Below the pieces are notes generated by a model. It was given only the letters and a program-made list of their open reading frames with translations. It ran no database searches and had not been told where the DNA came from. Shown here one piece after another: positions 47,335 through 55,494 of a stretch of DNA of 64,000 nt. The first letter of the stretch is position 1, and the number at the start of each line of letters is the position of its first letter. The stretch covers positions 744,001-808,000 of the forward strand of contig CAWBZG010000005.1 of the NCBI GenBank assembly GCA_963793245.1, in the 5' to 3' direction. Position numbers and translations under genes: made by a program. The DNA is from CAXBBB01 sp963793245. Lineage in GTDB: Bacteria > Bacteroidota > Rhodothermia > Rhodothermales > BA12.

Positions 47335-48285
47335 TTAATCAGAGGAAAGGCCGAAGCGGGCGCGATTGGATTCGTCGCCCGGTCCGTTCAGCCGCCAGTA
47401 GGGTAGCCGGTCGGAGCCTTGGAGAACCGCACTATCGCCGGTCGAGGTTTCCCACGACACGACCCGTTTCGGTGACGCCTGTTCTACGTCGTAGGTGCGC
47501 GTGTAGTCGGCGTACGAGAGCACGAAGCGCGTAACCGGCTGTCCGTCGCGCTCGGCCTGGGCGCGCGTGATCGTGGCGGCGACGGCGCTAAGCGGCTCGT
47601 GGGTCACGCGCTGCTGCCAGAGCGAGGGAACGAGGTGGCCGGTCCAGTCAGCGCCACCGGCGAACGGTCCGTCGAGTTCGCGCAGTTGGATCAGCAGCGC
47701 ATCTTCGTAGAGCGTGCCGACGGGCGCCTCCATCGTCTGATCGGACTCGTCCTCTCCGGCGAAATAGGAGTAGAGCGTCGAGCGGAAAGCTGCGAGGCCC
47801 GGCCAGACGCCCCGGAAGACGTGACCACACCACTCTTGTGCCGTCAGCGTGAGTTTGACGGGCTGGAAGCGCTCGGCGCGGTAGGCATCGACCGGCGAGA
47901 AGACGCTCGTCATCACGCTGTACGGGTAGATGCCGGTGTCGAACTTCTCGGAAATGTTGAGCTTCAGAACGCTCAGCGGCTCGTCGGCAGCATCGTCTTT
48001 CACCAAGGTCGATCGGCTCAAGCCTTCGGTGACGTAGATCAGCACCAACTCGGCATCGCGCGGCGCTCCGTAGCGACTGCTGACGGCTCGGTAGCTGGAC
48101 ATCTCAGCGTTTCCGTCCCCCCACGCCTGCCAAAACTCGGACGATGCGCCTGCCGTCGGCTGCTCGGGCAGCGCTACGGCGTCGACGGCGCGTTGCCGCA
48201 GGTCGGATGGGGCAGCGGTTTGCGGAGGCGGAGGCGTCGCGCATCCGGCGATCAGGGCAGCGGCGAAGAGAGCGGTTCTGATCAT
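47335..48285 (-). CDS. Hypothetical lipoprotein
   Basis: A 316-residue lipoprotein with signal peptide MIRTALFAAALIAGC and lipobox LIAGC. The mature part is not from a family I can name with confidence. It contains SSRYGAPRDAELVLIYVTE, LKLNISEKFDTGIYPYSVMTSVFSPVD and VKLTLTAQEWCGHVF, which suggests a large beta-rich ligand-binding domain with one free Cys. A longer upstream frame to 49089 is antisense to porX and rejected. It is the first gene of a two-gene unit with the DUF4397 lipoprotein and is divergent from porX. Confidence 0.7.
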   Translation of the reverse strand: MIRTALFAAALIAGCATPPPPQTAAPSDLRQRAVDAVALPEQPTAGASSEFWQAWGDGNAEMSSYRAVSSRYGAPRDAELVLIYVTEGLSRSTLVKDDAADEPLSVLKLNISEKFDTGIYPYSVMTSVFSPVDAYRAERFQPVKLTLTAQEWCGHVFRGVWPGLAAFRSTLYSYFAGEDESDQTMEAPVGTLYEDALLIQLRELDGPFAGGADWTGHLVPSLWQQRVTHEPLSAVAATITRAQAERDGQPVTRFVLSYADYTRTYDVEQASPKRVVSWETSTGDSAVLQGSDRLPYWRLNGPGDESNRARFGLSSD

Positions 48286-48423
48286 CGGGACAGAGTCTAG
48301 GAATCGCACGAAACGATGCGTTGTACCGGTGGGTTCGACCGCTTTATCGGACCGGCTCACGCACGATTGGCCCTGTGGCTGCGTTGGCTCTCCACTGCTC
48401 TGCTTCACCCGCTCCCCTGCCCC

Positions 48424-49975
48424 ATGCCCCGCATTCTCTGGATCGACGACGAGATCGACCTGTTCACGCCGCACATCCGAATGCTCGAAGCCAAGGGCTA
48501 CGAAGTCGTCAAGGCGTCCAACGGCGCCGATGGCGTCGAGGAAGTCATGCGCGCCCAGCCCGACGCCGTCCTCTTGGACGAGCAGATGGCGGGCATGGGC
48601 GGACTCGAAACGCTCGCTGCCATCAAAGAAGCGCGTCCGGCGACGCCCGTCGTGATGGTGACCAAGAGCGAGGAAGAGCACCTGATGGAAGAAGCGCTCG
48701 GCAGCCAGATCGCCGATTACCTGACCAAGCCGGTCAACCCAAGTCAGATCCTGCTCACGCTCAAACGCCTGCTCGACCAGCAGCGGCTGACGGGCGAAAA
48801 GGTGCAGTCGGACTATCTGCAGCAGTTCGGCCAGATCACGCAGCGGCTGGGCGGACGGCTCGACTTCGAGGAGTGGACCGATTTGTACCGCGAACTGGTC
48901 CGCTTCGACGTCGAGATCGACTCGGAAGAGGGCGTGCGGCAGATTCTGGACGATCAATACCGCGAGGCCAACCGACAGTTCGGCAAGTTCATTGAGGACG
49001 AATACCCCGGCTGGATCGCACAAGACGGCCCGTCCGACAGCCGCCCGCCGCTCTCGCACGAAGTCGTCCAGCAGTTCGTCGTGCCGCACCTTCGCGACAA
49101 GAAGAAGGTCGTCTTGCTCGTGATCGACTGCATGCGCTACGATCAGTGGCTGGAGTTCGAAAACCTCATCGGCGGCCTGTTCGATCTTGACGCGTGAGTT
49201 CCACTACGGCCTGCTCCCTACGGCGACGCCGTTTTCGCGCAACGCCATCTTCAGCGGCCTGCTTCCGCGCGACATCGCCCGGCTGTATCCGCAGAAGTGG
49301 AATCGCGAAGGCGACGAGCACAGCCTGAACCAGCACGAGGAGGAGTTTCTGGCCGATCAACTCCATCGCAAGCACCTCAAAGACGTGCGGATGAAGTACC
49401 AGAAAATCGTGTCGACGCGTGACGGACGCGAGCTAGCGGCCAAAGCGTCGGATCTGTCGCAGTCGGACTTGTCGGCTATCGTCGTCAACTTCGTCGACAT
49501 TCTGGCGCACAGCCGGAGCGAGAGCAGCGTGCTTCGCGAGATCGCGCCGGACGAACGCGCCTACCGCGCCCTGACGCGCACGTGGTTCGAGCACAGTTGG
49601 CTGCGTCAGACGCTCGAAAGCCTCGCCGACCAAGACGCCGTCGTCGTCATCACGACCGATCACGGCGCCATCCGCTGCCTGCACGACACCAAAGTCATCG
49701 GCGACCGCGACACGTCGACGGCGCTGCGCTACAAGCACGGTCGCCAGGTCAAAGCCGACAGCAAGCACGCCATCGTGATCGACGATCCCAACGCGTGGGG
49801 CCTTCCGCAGCAGGCCGCCAACGAGAACTTTATCATCGCCAAGGAAGACTACTACTTCGTCTACCCGACCAACTACAACCACTACCAGAACCGCTACCGC
49901 GACACGATGCAGCACGGCGGCGCCAGTCTGGAAGAAGTGATCCTGCCCGTCATTACGTTGCGCGGACGGAAGTAG
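48424..49975 (+). CDS. porX: PorX-like T9SS response regulator with PglZ domain, frame-disrupted
   Basis: Response regulator that controls type IX secretion genes with PorY/SigP in Bacteroidota. Residues 1-120 are a receiver (ILWIDDEIDL acidic pocket, LLDEQMAGMGGLE with phospho-acceptor Asp52, KPVNPSQI). The rest is the alkaline-phosphatase-like PglZ domain: VVLLVIDCMRYDQWLEFENL, LLPTATPFSRNAIFSG, VVITTDHGAIRC, ending GASLEEVILPVITLRGRK. The frame breaks at 49187-49188, where CTTG stands for the expected CTG; removing one T restores about 517 codons, the usual length. The same CTG-to-CTTG error type is seen in tadA. Start at 48424 has a C/T-rich leader. Confidence 0.92.
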
Positions 49976-49996
49976 CCGTCATCGACTCCATAGTCG

Positions 49997-50024
49997 GTAA
50001 GGGCGATTCATGAATCGCCCTTAC
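49997..50024. repeat. Perfect 28-bp palindrome between convergent genes
   Basis: GTAAGGGCGATTCA (49997-50010) is followed directly by its exact reverse complement (50011-50024). It sits 21 bp after porX and 33 bp after the end of the opposing 1127-residue gene, so it can serve as a terminator for both. Near-identical short palindromes of this GGGCGATTCATGAATCGCCC type are known as dispersed elements in many bacteria. Confidence 0.85.
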
Positions 50025-50057
50025 TCGTGCCCTGATCTTGTGAGCGAACCGGAGCGG

Positions 50058-53000
50058 CTACGTCCGCAGCACGTTCTGACGGCGTAGGTAGTCGGCGACG
50101 GGGTGGATGACGACGGGGCGCAGGCGGTAGCGCACATCGGCGTCGGCGGAGGCGAAGAAGACGGGCGTGCGCTCGCCGAACGCGGACCTGGGCGCGTCGG
50201 GGTCGGGCGTGGTTTTCTTCGCGGTCGGCATCGGCTCGATGAGGAGGACGTTGCCGACGCGCTCGAACTGCTCGATGGCGGAGCGAATCGGGACGCCGCC
50301 CATTACCTGAGATAGCTCGCGGATGGTCAGGCTTCGGTGGTCGAGGAAGGCTTTGAGCGTGAACGCACTCGCTCGGTCGAACGCGTCGAGGAAGGCAAAC
50401 GAGAGTTTGGCCGGTTGGTGAATGCGAACGATCTCGCCGTCGGCGTCGATCTGAACCGAGCGAAGCCAGTAGACCAGGGCGAGTGTCAGATTCTGCCCGC
50501 TGACTCGGGCCAGTTCGTCGAAGTAGAGGCGACGCAGCGCAGGCTGCGTGTCGATCTCGCCTTTGGTGGCCTTGAGCAGCATCCGCTCGGCTTTGCTCGT
50601 TTTGGCGTCGATCGGCTCGAAGTGCAGGGCCAGACCGCTCTTGTCGTGCCGCGCCATGATGACGTCTTCGAGCGCGTTGCGCCCCAGCCCGCCGACTTCG
50701 TGCGTCAACACCAACGATGTGGCCTGGGGAAGCGCGCTCCGAAGTGCCTGCCAGCCCGACGTTCCTACCGTCCCGATCCAAAGGATGCGCGTATCGGTCT
50801 GCGAGAGGAAGAGCAGCACGTCGCGCGCCAGATCGACGCCGCCGATGGCGCGTAGCATCAGATGCTCCATCCCGCCCAGGATCACGACGGGCGGACGCTC
50901 GCCTGCAGGCGAATGGTGAATGGCGGTCCGAAGATCGGCCAGAGACGCACCTGCTTCCGGCGGCAAGTCGAGCGCGCGGGACAGCCGGGCTGCGAGCGCA
51001 TCAGCCGATGCAGGTCGCGCGCGGAGTTCGATGCGATGCACGTCGTAATCGGCCAGCACTTCGGCTTCGGCGACCCGCGTCAGGCTGGTAAGTCCCGAAC
51101 CGGGGCTGCCCGACAGGACGAGCGTGTTGCGCAGTCCGGCTCGCCACTGGCTCTCGTGCCGACGGATGCGCGCCAGATCGACGGTGCGGCCTTTGAGCAG
51201 GTCGGGATCGGCGATGGGGCGCAGCGAGAACAGGTGCCGGTACGGTGCGGGCAGACGTTCGAGCAGTTTGTCCAGCCCGGCGATGGCTTCGACCGTTCCC
51301 AACTCGTGGATGTCGCCCGACCCGGCTACGCCGACGGCCTCCTTGCCCCTGCGCAGCAGCCCGCGCACGCGCACGCGGAGCAGCCGAGCGTGCTTGCGTA
51401 CCCACCAACTGATGTGACCGAACCCGCTGCCGATGCGCCGCCCGGTCTCGCGCATCTGGTCCATCGCCTCGCGCTGCACGTCGGCGGCTTGGGCGCGCAG
51501 GCCTTCCTCGACGCGCGAACGGTCGATCACGCGCTTGAGCACTCGGTCGACAGGAGCCACGGCGGACTCAGCGGCGGTCGGAAGGATGTGACTCAACGGT
51601 TCGGCGAGCAGGGCTAGCCGAGTCGACGAGCGACGCATACCGTTCGTCGACAGGTCGCGGGCTTCGGCGAGGCGTTCGGCAGGCGCCGTGGGTTGGTCGC
51701 CGGTCTCGATGTCGTGCTCTTCGTCGTCCTCGCCCGCATCGTCGGGCTGGAAGAGCGAGTTGAGGCTCGATAGCGCCGTTTCCAGGTTGAAGCGCAGCAC
51801 GGCGGGCACGTCGTTCATCTCCTTGACGAGCGCGGCGACGGCTTCGCGGATGGGTTGTGCCGCTTTCTCCGCCAGATTCTCGGCTTCGGCGTCGAGAGCG
51901 CGTTGGACGTGGGCGCGCGGTGTCTCGACGAGCACATCGACGGTCGGATCGACGGTCGGCGCACCGCTGGCGACCGACTCAGGATGCAACTCGTTGACGC
52001 GGACTGTCTCGGCGACCTGCTGCGGGAGATCGCCGATGCTTTGGCCTAGCGACTGGGCGCTCTCCTTGACCCGCTCTTCCAACTCAAACGCCTGCACCTT
52101 CCCCTTTGCTCGCTCTGTAGCTCCTAACGCATCGCTCAGCGCATCCGAGACGGCTTGCCGAGCCGCACTGGGCGATTGCTCGAACGCCTGCTCGACTCTT
52201 GGCAGCGGAGCCGAGACCGCGTCCGACGTTTCGATGAGCAACTGGCTCACCGGCTCGACGAGAGTCGCTCGGAGTGCGTCGATCCACTCCGTCAGCGCAG
52301 CGTGTGCGGCATCGGGAATGTCCATCAAGCTCACCAGTGCGCGCAGCCGAGCCGACGCGCGTTCGTACCAGTCCGTCCACTCGTCGTCACGGTCGGAACT
52401 CATCAGCGCACTCAGCGGCTCGACGGTGCGCGTCCGCATAGGCAGCAGAAACGTACCACCGCGCGCCACGTCGCTCCGCCAGTCGGTGTGAGCGCTCTGG
52501 GTCACCGCACGTGCTCGTTCGCGAATCGACGCGGTGTCGAGGGTCTGGGCTGCCAGCGCATCGCGGAGTTTCATCGCCGCCACGCGCGCCTCGGTGATGG
52601 CGTCCGATGCCCTTGTGCTCACCACTTCGACCGACTGCGCGTCGGGCAGCGCATCGAAGTCCTCATCCGACTCAGGGAGGGTTGCGGGATCTACTTTGGG
52701 AGGCGCTGCGAGCGTCGGTGGCGTGGCGGCTCTTCGCTCGTCAGGCGCGAGGAAGTCGGCGTAGTGGCGGCAGCGCTGTTCGGCGCGCAGGGCGGCATAC
52801 ACGGCGTTGGTGCCCAACGTCTCGACCGTTGCAGCAACGCGCGCCACGTCCTGCTCCACCGCGCGGAACGTGGGCAACACGGCGTTCGGCAGACGAACGA
52901 CCGCGTGATACCGCGCCAAGTGCCCCAGCGGAATCATCTGCTCGGGCGGTTTGCCCTGCAGCTTGCGCCGAATCCGCGCTACCGACTTGCGCGAGTTGAC

Positions 53001-53441
53001 GTAGAACGAGTCGGCCTTCTCTTGGGCGAACAGCGCATCCGGCGCTGGGCGAGAGACGGACTCGGACTGGCTCGCCGCGCTGTCCTCCCACGCCGCCAGC
53101 AGCGCACGCCGCGCCTGTGCGAGCGACCGAGCAGGCGCGACCTGCTCCAGCGCCTGATCCATCTGGTCCAGCGCGTCTCGAAGATGCGCGCGGTACATCG
53201 TCGCGGCCTGCCACTGATCGAAGGGCGTCCGGCTTCCGGCTGCGTTACGCTCGGCGTCGAGGTAGGCAACCGAGTCGCCGATCTGCTGATCGAACGTGCG
53301 GACGGCCTGGCGCATCGGCGTCACGACGGTATCGCAAATCGCGTCCAGATAGCTCAGCAACGCGCCATCGGTCTGCTTAGACAGCGGGTTGGTTAGCGGG
53401 TCGACGGTTGACGTCGGTTGGGGGCGGGAGACTTCGGTCAT
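50058..53441 (-). CDS. 1127-residue coiled-coil protein with ATPase-like domain lacking the P-loop lysine
   Basis: A large protein with no signal peptide. Residues about 1-670 are highly charged, Ala/Glu-rich helical (coiled-coil) sequence. Around 670-705 lies a basic stretch (WWVRKHARLLRVRVRG) that may contact membrane lipids. An AAA/STAND-like NTPase region follows, with SGSPGSGLTSLTR at about 774-786 in place of a Walker A (Leu replaces the Lys) and PVVILGGMEHLM as a possible Walker B. Near 1015-1065 is a winged-helix-like segment (SLTIRELSQVMGG). The family is not recognised. The start overlaps the MscS stop by 4 nt, so the two are coupled, and a role in gating or sensing with the channel is inferred. 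The palindrome follows its end. Confidence 0.7.
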   Translation of the reverse strand: MTEVSRPQPTSTVDPLTNPLSKQTDGALLSYLDAICDTVVTPMRQAVRTFDQQIGDSVAYLDAERNAAGSRTPFDQWQAATMYRAHLRDALDQMDQALEQVAPARSLAQARRALLAAWEDSAASQSESVSRPAPDALFAQEKADSFYVNSRKSVARIRRKLQGKPPEQMIPLGHLARYHAVVRLPNAVLPTFRAVEQDVARVAATVETLGTNAVYAALRAEQRCRHYADFLAPDERRAATPPTLAAPPKVDPATLPESDEDFDALPDAQSVEVVSTRASDAITEARVAAMKLRDALAAQTLDTASIRERARAVTQSAHTDWRSDVARGGTFLLPMRTRTVEPLSALMSSDRDDEWTDWYERASARLRALVSLMDIPDAAHAALTEWIDALRATLVEPVSQLLIETSDAVSAPLPRVEQAFEQSPSAARQAVSDALSDALGATERAKGKVQAFELEERVKESAQSLGQSIGDLPQQVAETVRVNELHPESVASGAPTVDPTVDVLVETPRAHVQRALDAEAENLAEKAAQPIREAVAALVKEMNDVPAVLRFNLETALSSLNSLFQPDDAGEDDEEHDIETGDQPTAPAERLAEARDLSTNGMRRSSTRLALLAEPLSHILPTAAESAVAPVDRVLKRVIDRSRVEEGLRAQAADVQREAMDQMRETGRRIGSGFGHISWWVRKHARLLRVRVRGLLRRGKEAVGVAGSGDIHELGTVEAIAGLDKLLERLPAPYRHLFSLRPIADPDLLKGRTVDLARIRRHESQWRAGLRNTLVLSGSPGSGLTSLTRVAEAEVLADYDVHRIELRARPASADALAARLSRALDLPPEAGASLADLRTAIHHSPAGERPPVVILGGMEHLMLRAIGGVDLARDVLLFLSQTDTRILWIGTVGTSGWQALRSALPQATSLVLTHEVGGLGRNALEDVIMARHDKSGLALHFEPIDAKTSKAERMLLKATKGEIDTQPALRRLYFDELARVSGQNLTLALVYWLRSVQIDADGEIVRIHQPAKLSFAFLDAFDRASAFTLKAFLDHRSLTIRELSQVMGGVPIRSAIEQFERVGNVLLIEPMPTAKKTTPDPDAPRSAFGERTPVFFASADADVRYRLRPVVIHPVADYLRRQNVLRT

Positions 53442-54655
53442 TCGACCCGCTCGGAAATAGAGGAAGCGACGGGCAACTCAGCGTTAGGCGGCGCCGTGGC
53501 CTGGGCTTCATCAGGCGGATCGACCGGCGCCGGTTCGTCCGGCTTCAGCAACAAGCCCAGCCGACGATACTCGCGCCGTGCCGCCTGCGTGATCTCGCTC
53601 TGGAACGCGAACTCGTACTTGTGTTCGAGCACGTAGGCTTTGACGCGCACGCGCAGCATCAACTCCTTGTCGAACACCTCTTTGACGAGAACGACGACCG
53701 GCTTGCCCATGTAGATCAACTGCGAGGCCGCCGCCGCTTCGTACGCCACACTCTTGGCGACGCCTTCGTCGGCCCATATCGGCAGGAAGAGGTCGGTTAC
53801 GACCTGGCAGTCGGGCACGCCCGCGTTGGCGTTCGACACCTGCCCGTCGGTGATCTGGCTGTTGGGGACAGACACGAGGTTGTCGTCCGGCGTGACGATG
53901 CGGGTCGACCGGATGCCGATGGAGACGACCTCGCCGTACGTGTCGCCTACGGCCACCTTGTCGCCCACCTGAAACGGCTGATCGAAGATGATGACCAGTC
54001 CGCCGAAGATGTTTTTGAGCACGTCTTGCGCCGCGAAACCAATAGCGACGCCCGCCGCCGCACTCGCCGCGATCAACTGTTCGCCCGTCAAGCCGATGAT
54101 GACGCTGATGACGAGGTACGCCGCAAACGCCCACGTCAGGATGCGGACGATGGGGATGAACCGCTTGTACCGGAGCGCTTCTTCGGCATTTTGCGCCGCG
54201 AGCGAGTTGAGTAGCCAGACCGAGAACCGGATGACGTAAGCCGTCAGAATCAGGACGAGGATCGAGAAGAACGCCTTGATGCCCAGCCCCTTAATCGTAT
54301 CGCCCGCCTCCTCGACGGTTTGCCTCGCCTGATCCGCCACAGACCGCGAGGTGTCCCGACGCGCAACCGTCAGCGCGCGCCTCAGGCTGTCGTTGCGCAT
54401 TTCAAGCCGACTCTGCCGCGCGAGGACAGACATCAGCAGCGCCGCCACCTCGCCGCCGTCGCTCGTCATTCGCGCTGTATCTACTGCCGCCGAGTCGACG
54501 GGAGTTGCCCCTGCCCTCTGGATCGAGTCCACGGCTTGTACGACGCCTAGAGGAAGCAACGGCCCAACAAATCGCGCGGTCACCGAGTCGAGCACTTGCG
54601 CCTGCGCTGACCCGGCCAGCAGCAAGAGGAGGAGCGAGAGCGCGAAGCGGGGCAT
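53438..54655 (-). CDS. Small-conductance mechanosensitive channel (MscS family)
   Basis: A 405-residue membrane channel. A cleavable signal-like N-terminus (SLLLLLLAGSAQAQ) and a roughly 100-residue extracytoplasmic region precede three to four transmembrane helices. The pore helix TM3 is recognisable in LIAASAAAGVAIGFAAQDVLKNIFGG, with the Gly/Ala packing of MscS. QVGDKVAVGDTYGEVVSIGIRSTRI is the signature cytoplasmic beta domain. The C-terminal vestibule domain ends in a Pro/Asp-rich tail. Members open under membrane tension to relieve osmotic shock. The signal-peptide-containing subtype is common in this phylum. It is 70 bp after the outer-membrane protein gene and overlaps the giant coiled-coil gene. 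Confidence 0.95.
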   Translation of the reverse strand: MPRFALSLLLLLLAGSAQAQVLDSVTARFVGPLLPLGVVQAVDSIQRAGATPVDSAAVDTARMTSDGGEVAALLMSVLARQSRLEMRNDSLRRALTVARRDTSRSVADQARQTVEEAGDTIKGLGIKAFFSILVLILTAYVIRFSVWLLNSLAAQNAEEALRYKRFIPIVRILTWAFAAYLVISVIIGLTGEQLIAASAAAGVAIGFAAQDVLKNIFGGLVIIFDQPFQVGDKVAVGDTYGEVVSIGIRSTRIVTPDDNLVSVPNSQITDGQVSNANAGVPDCQVVTDLFLPIWADEGVAKSVAYEAAAASQLIYMGKPVVVLVKEVFDKELMLRVRVKAYVLEHKYEFAFQSEITQAARREYRRLGLLLKPDEPAPVDPPDEAQATAPPNAELPVASSISERVE

Positions 54656-54725
54656 ATGCGATAGGAGGACGCGTCGAATGTACGGACCGCCGCTTCACGA
54701 CCGAAACAGCCGACACCCGCACCAT

Positions 54726-55494
54726 TCAGAATCGCAGGCCGACCGATAGCGCGTGGTGCAGTCCGTAGTAGTCTCCCGCATCTGCCGTTTCGCGCCCAGC
54801 CAGCGGCAGTTTGCCGAAGTCGTGCCCGTCGAGCCGAAACGTGTAGCCCGCCGTCAGCGCCTGATCGCGGACCGGAACGGCGAGTCGCACTCCGGCTTCG
54901 ACGCCATAGGCCAAGCCCGACGCCCCGAAGTCGCGCGAGGCGATTCCGACCAAGCCCATCGCCCAGACGCGCGTGCGTTCTCGACGGTCGGCCCAGCCCA
55001 ATCCGCCGCCCAAACTGAGCGCGTCGGCTGAGAACTCGGGTTTCCCGAAGACGGGGATGGTAGCCGTATCGTCCACCAGCACCTCGTCGTCGGACCGCAC
55101 ACGCCGAGACGTAATCGCCAGCCGGACGGGGATGCTGCAGGCGCTCGGTGATCGCAAACGGCTGCTCGACGTGAGCGCGCACGTCCCACACGGTCAGGCT
55201 GCGATCCGGTAGCGTAATTGCGTTCGGCGCAGCGTCGCCTGGAGGCGGGCGAGACGAGTTAGCAGGATGCTCTATTGTCGGATTTCCATACAGCGCTTCG
55301 ACGAACAATCCGCGCCCTTCGTAGCGCAGTCCGAACACCGGAGCCGAGAACTCCAACACGTCGCCGACTGCCGCCTCACCCGCGTAGACGAATTGCATCG
55401 GCGCCACGACGACCGCGACGCCCTGCTGCTGAACCGACTGCGCGACGGCAACCGGGGCGAGCAGCACGGCTACCAGCACGATCAGCCGCCTCAT
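54726..55494 (-). CDS. Putative outer-membrane beta-barrel protein, frame-disrupted
   Basis: A protein of about 256 residues. The signal peptide MRRLIVLVAVLLAPVAVAQ is followed by alternating beta-strand sequence (VVAPMQFVYAG, FGLRYEGRGLFVEALYG). A frame break near 55131-55140 follows (LQ in one frame, IPVRLAITSRRVRSDDEVLV in the next), and a C-terminal strand HALSVGLRF ends in the terminal Phe typical of outer-membrane barrels. One-base correction joins the two. Family not recognised. The start overlaps the RNase G stop by 4 nt (ATGA), so it is the second gene of that operon; the MscS gene follows 70 bp later. Confidence 0.65.
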
